A stretch of 64,000 bases of DNA, from the NCBI RefSeq assembly GCF_003369795.1, contig NZ_CP026730.1, forward strand, positions 248,001 to 312,000, read 5' to 3'. Position 1 is the stretch's first letter, and each line of letters starts with the position of its first letter. The notes below the pieces were generated by a model, which saw nothing but the letters and a program-made list of their open reading frames with translations, was not told the origin of the DNA and ran no database searches. The position numbers and the translations under genes are program-made. The DNA comes from Streptomyces sp. CB09001 (GTDB lineage Bacteria > Actinomycetota > Actinomycetes > Streptomycetales > Streptomycetaceae). Positions 1 to 7,888 of this stretch are shown here, piece after piece.

Positions 1-50
1 GCTACGACGGGAACGTGGTCGCCTTCGCCCGCCTGGTCGAGGTCCGCTGA
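1..50 (+). CDS. C-terminal end of an unidentified gene
   Basis: The first 50 bases read in one frame as the last 15 residues of a protein, ending YDGNVVAFARLVEVR and a TGA at 48-50. The rest lies outside the window. Codon use is typical of the neighbourhood. The tail is too short to name a family. It converges on the polysaccharide deacetylase gene with about 30 bases between the stops. Confidence 0.5.
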   Translation, partial: YDGNVVAFARLVEVR

Positions 51-81
51 GCGTGCCCCGGCCGGGCGGGCCCGGCGGCGG

Positions 82-921
82 TCAGACCAGGCGCCGTCGG
101 GGGACGGTGAGGTGGTAGCCGGAGTCCAGCAGCTCGGGCAGATAGCGCCGCAGGGCGCGGACACTCTGCGAACGGTCGCCCCCGGCGTCGTGCGAGAGCA
201 CCACGACACCGGGGGCCGCGCCTTCCTCGACCCGGTCGACGATGGTGCCGGTGCCGGGTGTCGTCCAGTCCAGGGTGTCCACGGTCCAGGCGAGCGGCTC
301 CATGCCGAGTTCCGCGCCGAGCTGGAAGGCGGCCCGGTTCCACGCTCCGTACGGGGCCCGGAACCAGCGGGGCGCCTCCCCGTAGGCCTGCTCGACGACC
401 TCGCTGGTGCGCTCCATCTCGGAGCGGATACGGCGCCGGGTGAGTTTGGTCAGCAGCGGGTGGGACCAGGTGTGGTTGCCCACCACGTGTCCCTCGTCGG
501 CCATCCGCGTCAGCAGGTCCCGGTTGTAGTCCGCCATCTCCCCGCACACGAAGAACGTCGCCCGCACGTCGTACTTCGCCAGGGTGTCCAGGATCCGCGG
601 GGTGTACTCGGGGTGGGGACCGTCGTCGAAGGTGAGCAGCATGGTGCGGCCCCGGCCCGTCATGCGCAGGATCGGCTCGCTGCGCACCGGGGGCCGGCCG
701 GGCGCGGCGCGCGGTGCGCCGTATCCGGTCAGGGGCTGGAGCCGGTAGGCGGAGGGTTTGAGCGGGCTGCGCTGCACAGGGCCCGGGGCGGGTACGGGGG
801 CGGGCGGCCGGGACGGTCCGTGTCCCAGGCCCGCCGCGAGTGCGCCGCCGGCGCCGGCCGCGCCCAGGGCCGCGACGCCGGTGAGCAGGGTGCGGCGGGT
901 GAGCAACTGGTCCTTCTTCAT
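82..921 (-). CDS. Secreted polysaccharide deacetylase (NodB/CE4 family)
   Basis: 279 residues. It probably removes N-acetyl (or O-acetyl) groups from a wall or extracellular polysaccharide. The N-terminus carries a twin-arginine-like signal (TRRTLLTG at residues 8-15, then an Ala-rich stretch to about 30), followed by a Pro-rich linker. The CE4 motifs are complete and in order: TFDDGP at 97-102, the metal-ligand pair H150 and H154 in HTWSHP, RAPYG at 188-192, DTLDW at 215-219 and LSHD at 242-245. All expected metal and catalytic residues are therefore present, so the enzyme should be active. It is a single gene, divergent from the universal stress protein gene at 1032. The true substrate (peptidoglycan, chitin oligomer or other) cannot be told from sequence. 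Confidence 0.92.
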   Translation of the reverse strand: MKKDQLLTRRTLLTGVAALGAAGAGGALAAGLGHGPSRPPAPVPAPGPVQRSPLKPSAYRLQPLTGYGAPRAAPGRPPVRSEPILRMTGRGRTMLLTFDDGPHPEYTPRILDTLAKYDVRATFFVCGEMADYNRDLLTRMADEGHVVGNHTWSHPLLTKLTRRRIRSEMERTSEVVEQAYGEAPRWFRAPYGAWNRAAFQLGAELGMEPLAWTVDTLDWTTPGTGTIVDRVEEGAAPGVVVLSHDAGGDRSQSVRALRRYLPELLDSGYHLTVPRRRLV

Positions 922-1031
922 GACTCATCAGTCGCCCGGTCACGGTGCGCCGCACCTGAGCAACACCGGTGCGGCGGCATGAAACCACCCGCCCGGCGCA
1001 AGATCACCGGGGACTCCGATAGCCTCGCCGC

Positions 1032-1493
1032 GTGACGGAACAGCACTCCCATCAGTTCGAACGCGGCACGGACGGACCGAAGGTCATCGTCGTCGGCGTG
1101 GACGGCTCCGACTCCTCGCTGCGGGCCGCGGCCTACGCCGGGGGGATGGCCAGGCGGCAGGGCGCCCTGCTCGCCGTGGTGTACGTGCAGCCGGTGCTGG
1201 CGGGTGGTGCGGCGCTCGGAGCTTCGGTGGCGGAGACGACCGACGAGATCGCCGAGGGGCTGGTCGCCCAGATCCGGGAGGCGACCGAGCGGGTGAAGGG
1301 GATATTCGACATCCGCTGGGAGTTCCACACGTTCCGCGGCGACCCGTACAGCGGACTGAAGCAGACGGCCGACGAGCTGAAGGCGGACGCGGTGGTGGTC
1401 GGCGCCTCCGAGCAGGCCGGTCACCGGTTCGTCGGCTCGGTCGCGGTGCGGCTGGTGAAGGCGGGGCGCTGGCCGGTGACGGTGGTGCCGTAG
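1032..1493 (+). CDS. Universal stress protein, UspA family
   Basis: 153 residues, GTG start. One Usp domain: the first strand and nucleotide-binding loop are seen as VIVVGVDGSDSS (about 18-29), and the C-terminal part has VVGASEQ followed by VGSVAVRLVKAGRWPVTVV. The GSV element that contacts phosphate in ATP-binding Usp proteins is present, but the preceding glycine spacing is shorter than the usual G-2x-G-9x-G pattern, so ATP binding is uncertain. Such cytosolic proteins are made under stress or growth arrest. It stands about 120 bases upstream of an amino-acid permease gene in the same direction; the two may be cotranscribed but the gap is large. Confidence 0.88.
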   Translation: MTEQHSHQFERGTDGPKVIVVGVDGSDSSLRAAAYAGGMARRQGALLAVVYVQPVLAGGAALGASVAETTDEIAEGLVAQIREATERVKGIFDIRWEFHTFRGDPYSGLKQTADELKADAVVVGASEQAGHRFVGSVAVRLVKAGRWPVTVVP

Positions 1494-1613
1494 CACCGGT
1501 GGGGTCGGTGTGTGCGTCTTGGGACCCTTGTGCGTCGTGACTTCCGTCACGGACCTGTGTGCGTCATCATGATCCACCGTCAGCCGTTTGCCGTTCACGA
1601 AGAGGTGAGGCGC

Positions 1614-3020
1614 ATGGCCCGGTTCCGCATGGGTGAGGGTGTTCTCCGCCGCAAACCCATCGAGCATATCGAGGAGACGGAGAGCGGCGGGGGCCTGGTG
1701 CGCTCGCTGGGGCTGTGGCAGCTCACCGCGATCGGTGTCGGCGGCATCATCGGGGCCGGCATCTTCACGCTGGCCGGCACGGTCGCCAACGGCACGGCGG
1801 GGCCCGCGGTCCTGATCTCCTTCCTCATCGCCGGTGTCGCGAGTGCGGCGGCCGCCCTGTCGTACGCCGAGTTCGCCGGGCTGATCCCGAAGGCGGGTTC
1901 CGCCTACACCTACGGCTACGCGGTCCTGGGCGAGCTGGTGGGCTGGTTCATCGGGTGGGACCTGCTCCTGGAGTACACGGCGATCGTGGCGGTGGTCGCG
2001 ATCGGCATCTCGGGCTACTTCAGCTTCCTGGTCGGCGAGATGGGGGCCGACCTGCCGAACTGGATGCTGGGCGCGCCGGGCACCGGGGACGGGCACAAGG
2101 TCGACCTGTTCGCGGCCGTGCTGTGCCTGCTGATCGCGTACCTGCTGACGCTGGGCATCAGGAACGCCGCCCGCTTCGAGATGGTCGTGGTGGTGCTGAA
2201 GGTGCTGGTGGTGCTGCTGGTGATCGGGGTCGGCGTCTTCCACATCAACAGCTCGAACTACCACCCGTTCTTCCCGTTCGGGGTCGGCGGGGCGTTCACC
2301 GGCGCGGCGACGGTGTTCTTCGCGGTCTTCGGCTACGACGCCATGTCGACGGCGGCCGAGGAGTCCAAGGACGCCCAGCGGCACATGCCGAAGGCGATCA
2401 TCTACTCGCTGATCATCTCGATGGTGCTGTACGTGGCGGCCTGTCTGGTGCTGACGGGTATGCAGAACTACAAGGAGATCGACCCGGAGAGCGGCTTCTC
2501 GACGGCGTTCAAGTCGGTGGGGCTCAGCTCGCTGGCCGACATCATCGCGGTGGGCGCGATCATCGGCATCCTCACGGTGATGTTCACGTTCATGCTGGGT
2601 GTCACCCGGGTGTGGTTCTCCATGTCGCGCGACGGGCTGCTGCCCAAGTGGTTCGCCAAGACACACCCGACGCGGCACGTGCCGACCCGGGTCACCTGGA
2701 TCGTCGGGGTCGCGTCGGCCGTGATCGCCGGGTTCCTGCCGATCGGCGAGGCGGCGGAGCTGACCAACATCGGCATCCTGCTGGCGTTCGTGGTGGTGTG
2801 CGCGGCGGTGATCGTGCTGCGCTACCGGCAGCCGGAGCTGCCGCGCACCTTCCGTACCCCGTGGATGCCGTTCGTGCCGGCGCTGGGCATCGTCTTCTCG
2901 ATCTGGCTGATCACGTTCCTGCAGTGGCAGACCTGGGTGCGGTTCGCCGTGTGGTTCGTGGTCGGCCTGGTGGTCTACTTCGCGTACTCGTACCGGAAGT
3001 CGGAGCTGGCGCGCCGTTAG
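1614..3020 (+). CDS. Cationic amino-acid-type APC permease
   Basis: 468 residues from the ATG at 1614, chosen because GAGGTGAGG lies just upstream (1602-1610); an earlier in-frame start at 1512 has no such site. The protein is a polytopic inner-membrane transporter of the APC superfamily, closest in style to the CAT (2.A.3.3) group. The conserved helix-1 motif reads GVGGIIGAGIF at residues 41-51, and about 12 hydrophobic segments follow. It likely imports an amino acid by proton symport; the substrate is not determinable here. Its TAG stop overlaps the TAA stop of the convergent hydrolase gene (3017-3020). Confidence 0.9.
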   Translation: MARFRMGEGVLRRKPIEHIEETESGGGLVRSLGLWQLTAIGVGGIIGAGIFTLAGTVANGTAGPAVLISFLIAGVASAAAALSYAEFAGLIPKAGSAYTYGYAVLGELVGWFIGWDLLLEYTAIVAVVAIGISGYFSFLVGEMGADLPNWMLGAPGTGDGHKVDLFAAVLCLLIAYLLTLGIRNAARFEMVVVVLKVLVVLLVIGVGVFHINSSNYHPFFPFGVGGAFTGAATVFFAVFGYDAMSTAAEESKDAQRHMPKAIIYSLIISMVLYVAACLVLTGMQNYKEIDPESGFSTAFKSVGLSSLADIIAVGAIIGILTVMFTFMLGVTRVWFSMSRDGLLPKWFAKTHPTRHVPTRVTWIVGVASAVIAGFLPIGEAAELTNIGILLAFVVVCAAVIVLRYRQPELPRTFRTPWMPFVPALGIVFSIWLITFLQWQTWVRFAVWFVVGLVVYFAYSYRKSELARR

Positions 3021-3832
3021 AGGGTGCGCAGGAACTCGGCGACGATGCCCGTGAACGCCTCGGGCCGCTCCATGTTCGGGTAGTGCGCGACCCCTTCGAC
3101 GGTGACGGAACGGCCGTCCTGGACGGTACGGGCGAGCCGTTCCGCGTCCGCGATCAGATCGGGCGCGTCCAGGGCGCCGTTGACGGCGAGGACCGGGACG
3201 TCGATCTTCGGGACCCGGGGCCAGGTGCCGGTCAGGGGCACGTGGTGGTTCTCCTCGTCCGGCGTGTGCTTGGAGAGGGTGCCGAGAGCCATCTCGCGCA
3301 CCCGGCGCAGCACGTCCGGGTCGACGTCGTCGAGGGTGCGGTGCTCCCCCGGCACGAAGCGCAGGAACGCGGTGAGCCAGCCCTCGACGTCGCCCGCGGC
3401 GAGGGCGCCGGCCTGTTCGGCCCGCACCTGGCGCACCCACGGGTCGGTGTACTCGAACTCGCTGGTGGACGCGCCGCAGGCGACCACCGCACGGACCAGC
3501 TCCGGGTACTCGATGACCGTGTCGGTGGCGATGGCCCCGCCCATGGACACGCCGACGAGTACCGCCGAGCCGGTGTCCAGGTGGCGCAGCAGCGCGGCGA
3601 GGTCGTCCGCCCAGCGGAACGGCCCGCTCGCGTTGGCCGAGGCGCCGTGTCCGCGCACGTCGGGGGCGATCACGCGGTAGTCGCGGGCCAGGGCCGGGAT
3701 CTGGGCGTCGAACACCCGGTGGTCGGTGAACCCGGAGTGCAGCAGGACGACCGGGTCTCCCGCGCCGGTGTCGCGGTAGGCGAGGTCGCCGTCGGCGGAG
3801 GTGAAGAAGCGGAGGTCCGAAGCAGCGTTCAT
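3017..3832 (-). CDS. Alpha/beta hydrolase
   Basis: 271 residues from the ATG at 3830-3832. Canonical alpha/beta-hydrolase fold features are visible: oxyanion-loop LLHSG near residue 30, nucleophile elbow GVSMG with Ser96, a candidate acid Asp in NGALDAPDL and a candidate His in GVAHYPNMERPE near the C-terminus. It is similar in layout to 3-oxoadipate enol-lactonase-like and esterase members; the substrate is unknown. It is divergent from a MarR regulator gene 57 bases away, with repeated operator-like sites between them, one overlapping this start codon. Repression by that MarR protein is therefore likely. Confidence 0.88.
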   Translation of the reverse strand: MNAASDLRFFTSADGDLAYRDTGAGDPVVLLHSGFTDHRVFDAQIPALARDYRVIAPDVRGHGASANASGPFRWADDLAALLRHLDTGSAVLVGVSMGGAIATDTVIEYPELVRAVVACGASTSEFEYTDPWVRQVRAEQAGALAAGDVEGWLTAFLRFVPGEHRTLDDVDPDVLRRVREMALGTLSKHTPDEENHHVPLTGTWPRVPKIDVPVLAVNGALDAPDLIADAERLARTVQDGRSVTVEGVAHYPNMERPEAFTGIVAEFLRTL

Positions 3833-3881
3833 GACAACCAAGGTGTCAGGTGAGGTCGACTTTGGCAACCTGGGTGTCATG
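3830..3881. promoter_or_regulatory. Two operator-like repeats between hydrolase and MarR genes
   Basis: Two 18-base direct repeats, 31 bases apart (3833-3850 and 3864-3881), share the pattern GRCAACCWRGGTGTCAKG. Each is also an imperfect palindrome: in the first copy TGACAACC and AGGTGTCA match 6 of 8 positions as inverted arms. Their place in the short divergent promoter region suggests binding sites for the adjacent MarR protein. This is inference from position and symmetry. Confidence 0.5.
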
Positions 3882-3889
3882 ATGGCGGG

Positions 3890-4363
3890 GTGAACGACAT
3901 CGACGCACCCCTCCCCCCCGACGCGCTCGCCCGGCGCCTCACCGAGGTGTACGACCTGGTCGGCCCCCTCTACCGACGCGCGCAGCGCGGTGTCGAGCAG
4001 GGCCTGGACGGCGACGGCCCGTCCGTGGGCGTCCGCGCCGTGCTGACGATGCTGCGGCGCGGCGGGCCGATGACCGTGCCCCAGATGGGCCGGGCCCAGG
4101 CGATCAGCCGTCAGTTCGTCCAGCGGATGGTCAACGACGCCGCGGCCCAGGACCTGGTGGAGAGCACCCCGAACCCGGCGCACCGCCGGTCCTCGCTGAT
4201 CCGGCTGACCGCCCGGGGCCGGGACACGATCGACGCGGTCCTCGACCGGGAACACCGACTGCTGCGCGAGGTCGGCCCCGGCCTCACGGACGCCGACGTC
4301 ACCACCTGTCTGCGGGTGCTCGGCGCCATGCTGACGGCCCTGGACCACGTGGCCGACGCCTGA
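3890..4363 (+). CDS. MarR-family transcriptional regulator
   Basis: 157 residues, GTG start. The winged helix region is clear: MTVPQMGRAQAISRQFVQRMVNDAAAQDLVESTPNPAHRRS reads as helix-turn-helix then recognition helix, and RSSLIRLTARGRD as the wing. It fits the MarR/DUF24-like size. Most such dimers repress a divergent neighbour and themselves, and release DNA on binding an aromatic or oxidant ligand. The divergent partner is the alpha/beta hydrolase gene, and tandem palindromic repeats lie between. The effector is unknown. Downstream it converges on the CapA-like gene, one base between stop codons. Confidence 0.88.
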   Translation: MNDIDAPLPPDALARRLTEVYDLVGPLYRRAQRGVEQGLDGDGPSVGVRAVLTMLRRGGPMTVPQMGRAQAISRQFVQRMVNDAAAQDLVESTPNPAHRRSSLIRLTARGRDTIDAVLDREHRLLREVGPGLTDADVTTCLRVLGAMLTALDHVADA

Positions 4364-4364
4364 C

Positions 4365-5519
4365 CTACTTCCCCATCAGCAGCCCGTCCTCGGCGGCGCC
4401 CCGGCTGAGCACCACGTCGCGGATGCGGTCGCGCACGCCCCGCAGCTCGGCGCCCCGTTCCAGCGCCCGGTCGAGGTTCACCACCCGGCCGGCGTCCACG
4501 TCGAACAGCTGCGGGACGAACTCGGCCTTCGTCACCTTCCAGCGTTCGCCGTCCCGGTCGGGCGGGGCGAAGGTGAAGCGGCCGATGGCCGACTGGTTGC
4601 CGCGCGGATCGCGGGCGCCCTCGTTGTTGACCATCTCGCCCGCGATCTGGTCCCCCATGCCGTACACCACCCAGGTGCCGTTGACCTTCTCGTAGGCCTG
4701 CGGGACATGGGCGTGGGTGCCGAGGATCAGGTCGATGTCGGGGCGGTCGCCGGTCCGGGCGGCGGTCAGGCTCCGGGCGAGGGCCAACTGGTCCCGGTCG
4801 GGCTCGTCCTGCCATTCGGTGCCCCAGTGCATGGACACGACGACGACGTCGGCGCCGGCCTTCCGGGCGGCCCGCGCGTCCTCGACGATGCGCGCCTCGT
4901 CGATCAGACCGACCGCCCAGGGCTGGTCCGCGGGCAGCGGCCGGCCGTTGGTGTGGAGGGTGTAGGAGAGGTGGGCCACCTGGGCCCGGCCCGCACGCAG
5001 CACCGTCGCGATGTCCGCCTCGGCCTCGGTGCGCGCCGTCCCGGCGTGCCGTACGCCGGCCCGGTCGAGGGCGTCCAGGGTGCGGCGGATGCCGTCCGCG
5101 CCGTCGTCGACGCTGTGGTTGGAGGCGGTGGAGCAGCTGTCGTATCCGGTGGCGGCCAGCACCTTGGCCACCTCGGGCGGGGACTTGAAGAGCGGGTAGC
5201 CGCTGTAGTCGCCGTTCTCGCCGTAGACGGTCTCCATGTGGCACAGCGCGAGATCGGCCCGCGCGACGACGGGCCGGGCACCGGCCAGCATGGGGCGGAA
5301 GTCGTAGCCGGAGCCGCCGGCGTCGAAGCGGGCCCGCTCGATGATCGAGTCGTGCGGGAGCACGTCTCCGGAGGCGACCAGGGTGAAGGAGCCTTCGACG
5401 GCGGCGGGCGGGGCCGGGGCCGGGGGCTTCGGCGGTTCGTGGTCGCGGGCCTGGCAGGCCGCGCCCGCCGTGAGGAGGGCGGTCAGGGCCAGGGCCACCT
5501 GCCGACTGCGCGTGATCAT
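4365..5519 (-). CDS. CapA-like exported metallophosphatase-fold protein
   Basis: 384 residues from the ATG at 5517-5519, preceded by GGAGGGAACG; an upstream in-frame start lacks a ribosome site. The N-terminus looks like a signal with Cys22 (LLTAGAAC), a weak lipobox, then a Pro-rich linker, so it may be a lipoprotein. The body carries PGA_cap/CapA motifs: ASGDVLPH near residue 50, a CHMETVYGENGDYSGYP stretch, TASNHSVDDG, SMHWGTEW and GTHAHVPQ. These are the metal-ligand blocks of the calcineurin-like fold. CapA-type proteins take part in poly-gamma-glutamate capsule export in Bacillus, but no capB/capC partner is here, so the role in this organism is open. Confidence 0.88.
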   Translation of the reverse strand: MITRSRQVALALTALLTAGAACQARDHEPPKPPAPAPPAAVEGSFTLVASGDVLPHDSIIERARFDAGGSGYDFRPMLAGARPVVARADLALCHMETVYGENGDYSGYPLFKSPPEVAKVLAATGYDSCSTASNHSVDDGADGIRRTLDALDRAGVRHAGTARTEAEADIATVLRAGRAQVAHLSYTLHTNGRPLPADQPWAVGLIDEARIVEDARAARKAGADVVVVSMHWGTEWQDEPDRDQLALARSLTAARTGDRPDIDLILGTHAHVPQAYEKVNGTWVVYGMGDQIAGEMVNNEGARDPRGNQSAIGRFTFAPPDRDGERWKVTKAEFVPQLFDVDAGRVVNLDRALERGAELRGVRDRIRDVVLSRGAAEDGLLMGK

Positions 5520-5771
5520 GCGTTCCCTCCGCTGGGTCGCACACACCGATGAAAAGTCACATTTACGTACGAACAGGTAAAGAGTCACGGCTCGTCACAG
5601 GCGGCTTCGACACGCCCATTAGCCCGTCCGGCGGGCGCGATCCGGGTGCACGGCGCCCCGGCGACCGCGGACCGACCGTTCGTCGAACCGTTCGTCGACG
5701 CGATCGACCGTCCGCCGCACACCCGTGCGTGCGCCCTGTCCCCGCCCGGCCCCCTGCGATGCCATACGGCC

Positions 5772-6326
5772 ATGACGGCCGGAATCACCCTGACGGACAC
5801 AGTGAACGGGACGACCGCCGAGCACGAGCTCGCCACACTGCAACGCGAGCACGGCCGGCCGCTCTTCGCGCTGCTGCTGCGGCTCAGCGACGGCGACCGG
5901 CAGCGCGCCGAGGACCTGGTGCAGGAGACCCTGGTCCGCGCGTGGCAGCATCCCGAGGCCCTGCGCGCCGACGACTTCGACTCCGTACGGCCGTGGCTGC
6001 TCACCGTGGCCCGGCGGCTCGCGATCGACGCGCGCCGCGCCCGCCAGGCGCGCCCTCCGGAGGTCGGCGACGCCGTGCTGGAGAACGCGCGCGTCTGCGC
6101 GGATCACGCCGAACGGGCCGCCGCCGCCCTCGATGTGCGGGAGGCTGTGAAGACACTCACTCCGGAGCACCGTGAAGTCCTGGTGCTGGTGTACTTCCAG
6201 GGGGCGAGTGTGGCGGAAGCCGCGGCCGCCCTCGGCATCCCACCCGGTACCGTGAAGTCCCGCGCGTACTACGCGCTGCGCGCCATGCGCAGGGTGCTAC
6301 CGGGATACGCCGCCGACCTGCGGTGA
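5772..6326 (+). CDS. ECF-type RNA polymerase sigma factor
   Basis: 184 residues from the ATG at 5772. Sigma region 2 covers about residues 20-90, with DRQRAEDLVQETLVRAWQHP holding the core-binding and -10 recognition helices. Region 4 covers about 125-180 (LTPEHREVLVLVYFQGASVAEAA, then GIPPGTVKSRAYYALRAMR), the helix-turn-helix for the -35 element. Sigma-1.1 and region 3 are absent, as in ECF factors. A membrane ZAS-type anti-sigma gene lies downstream at 7201 with one gene between, so the three probably form a regulatory unit. An earlier in-frame ATG at 5646 would add a tail unlike other members. Confidence 0.9.
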   Translation: MTAGITLTDTVNGTTAEHELATLQREHGRPLFALLLRLSDGDRQRAEDLVQETLVRAWQHPEALRADDFDSVRPWLLTVARRLAIDARRARQARPPEVGDAVLENARVCADHAERAAAALDVREAVKTLTPEHREVLVLVYFQGASVAEAAAALGIPPGTVKSRAYYALRAMRRVLPGYAADLR

Positions 6327-6467
6327 AACCGACCTTTTGGTCAAGCCTCCGTAAAGCGCCTTGCCCAGGACCCCGGTTGAGCAGTCGGCTGTCCTCATCC
6401 GTGTTCCGGACGGGGGTCCATGACCCGGGTCGGGCGACGCGCACGCACCGGAGGAAGGCAGGAAGGG

Positions 6468-6983
6468 ATGCTGCACAGAGGTCAAGAGAGCACGGACGGC
6501 ACCGGCGGGGGCGAACTGAGCGTTCCCATGGCGTGGTTGTACGCCGAGTACATCGCCGACGAGCTGCTGCGGAGCGGCGACCTGATGCCGCCGACGTCCT
6601 TCGAGTTCCGCGCCGGACGCGACGCGCTGGCGCTCACCGTCTTCCTGTCCGACACGGAGAACGAACTGAGCGGCATCCGGGTCGTCACCCACCTGGAGAC
6701 CTGGCTGTCCCTGACGGCCTACGACCAGCCCTGGCACGAGTGGGTGCACGGACGGCTGGCCGAGGTCACGGCCGACGCCCTCGCCGCCGGACGCCGCTCG
6801 CCGGACCTGGAGCTGGCCCGGGCGGCCTGGCGCTGGCTCCAGGACACCGAACTGCTCGCCCCGGACCTGAACGCGGTGCCCGGGGGTGCGCCGGTGACCG
6901 GAGAGGACGAGGGGCCGAAGGTGTGGACACCCGCCTGGCAGCTCGGGCTGCCGCTGGGACACCTCGCCATCCACCTGTTCTAG
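6468..6983 (+). CDS. Conserved-type protein of unknown function in the sigma/anti-sigma module
   Basis: 171 residues from the ATG at 6468, chosen for GGAGGAAGG at 6450-6458. It is acidic and mostly helical-looking, with no signal peptide or membrane segment. Recognisable blocks are AWLYAEYIADELLRSGDLMPPTSFEFRAG near the N-terminus and WTPAWQLGLPLGHLAIHLF at the C-terminus. I do not recognise the family. It stands between an ECF sigma gene and its likely anti-sigma gene on the same strand, so a role in that signalling route is possible but unproven. Its stop codon is the start of a 22-23-base tandem repeat. Confidence 0.7.
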   Translation: MLHRGQESTDGTGGGELSVPMAWLYAEYIADELLRSGDLMPPTSFEFRAGRDALALTVFLSDTENELSGIRVVTHLETWLSLTAYDQPWHEWVHGRLAEVTADALAAGRRSPDLELARAAWRWLQDTELLAPDLNAVPGGAPVTGEDEGPKVWTPAWQLGLPLGHLAIHLF

Positions 6984-7047
6984 CCTCCGCGGCCGGCTCT
7001 TCCAGCCTCCGCGGCCGGCCTCTTCCAGCCTCCCCGGCCGGCCTCAC
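6982..7047. repeat. Three tandem copies of a 22-23-base GC-rich unit
   Basis: Units begin AGCCTCCGCGGCCGGC and end CTCTTCC: 6982-7003, 7004-7026 and a partial 7027-7047. The first copy begins within the stop codon of the upstream gene. Each unit contains GCGGCCGGC, which can self-pair, so the array could form small hairpins at the transcript end. A replication-slippage origin is likely. Confidence 0.75.
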
Positions 7048-7138
7048 GAACTTTCCCGCGGGACGGACCAATCCGCGCCTCGGGCCGCTCCGAACACCTT
7101 GGTTGCGATTCCGAGGTGGCTTGAGTGATTCGGCTGTC

Positions 7139-7181
7139 GGGTGCGTACGGGTGGGAGCAAGGAGTAACCCCACCCGCACCC
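7139..7181 (+). promoter_or_regulatory. Leader hairpin upstream of the anti-sigma gene
   Basis: GGGTGGG at 7149-7155 pairs with CCCACCC at 7169-7175, and GGGTGC at 7139-7144 pairs with GCACCC at 7176-7181, leaving a 4-base bulge. The 13-base loop contains an AAGGAG sequence, but that lies too far (over 35 bases) from the ATG at 7201 to serve as its ribosome site. The structure may be a terminator-like or attenuating element, or fortuitous. Confidence 0.4.
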
Positions 7182-7200
7182 AACGGTACGAGGATTCGGC

Positions 7201-7851
7201 ATGAGGTCCCTGGAGAGGCATCGTGACGTCGGCGCCTATGCGCTCGGCGTGCTGGACGAGGCGGAAGCCTTCCGCTTCGAGGACCACCTCATGGAATGCC
7301 CCCGGTGCGCGGCCCAGGTGACCGAATTCGGCCCCGCCACCCGCCAGTTGATGCTGTACCGGCAGGCGACACCCCGTATCGTCCACCCCCTGACCAGGCC
7401 GGGACCGCGACTGCTCGACCGGCTGCTGACCGAGGTGGCCACGCGTCGGCGGGCCGGCCGGCGGCGGGTGCTGTACGCCGTGGCCGCCGCCGTCGTGTGC
7501 GCCGTAGCCGGGCCCGGCGCCGTGCTGTACGCGAGCCAGGGCGACCCGGCGGCGCCGGTCGCCGCGACCGACGCCCGGTCCGGGGTGTGGGCGCGGATCA
7601 CGGCCGAGGACGAGATTTGGGGCACGGACGTGCGGCTCGAGGTCAAGGACGCGGGCGGCCCGCGCTCCTGCCGGCTCGTCGCCGTGGGCCGCGACGGGTC
7701 CGAACAGACGATCACCAGCTGGATGGTCCCCGGGCACGTCACCCGGCCGCACATCATGCGCGGCGGGGCCGCCCTGCACCCCGGACAGATCGACCGCTAC
7801 GAGGTGCGCACGGCGGACGGCGAGCACCTGGTGACGCTGCCGGCCGGATGA
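7201..7851 (+). CDS. Membrane anti-sigma factor with ZAS (zf-HC2) domain
   Basis: 216 residues. The N-terminus has the zinc-binding anti-sigma signature H29-x3-C33-x2-C36 in DHLMECPRC, followed by a single membrane helix at about 89-110 (after an Arg-rich patch) and an extracytoplasmic domain of about 105 residues that ends in VRTADGEHLVTLPAG. ZAS proteins bind and hold an ECF sigma factor at the membrane and release it on an external signal. The partner is most likely the sigma factor at 5772, 1.4 kb upstream on the same strand. The outer domain resembles those of RskA-like anti-sigma factors. Confidence 0.87.
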   Translation: MRSLERHRDVGAYALGVLDEAEAFRFEDHLMECPRCAAQVTEFGPATRQLMLYRQATPRIVHPLTRPGPRLLDRLLTEVATRRRAGRRRVLYAVAAAVVCAVAGPGAVLYASQGDPAAPVAATDARSGVWARITAEDEIWGTDVRLEVKDAGGPRSCRLVAVGRDGSEQTITSWMVPGHVTRPHIMRGGAALHPGQIDRYEVRTADGEHLVTLPAG

Positions 7852-7888
7852 CCGCCGCTCCGGCGACCGCCGGCCCCCGGGGCCACCG

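Noticed and set aside
918..3440. A very long open frame on the minus strand opposite the permease gene
   Set aside because: It is a mirror of the real genes in GC-rich DNA: composition is Arg/Pro/His-rich with no recognisable domain, and it crosses three genes that are well supported.
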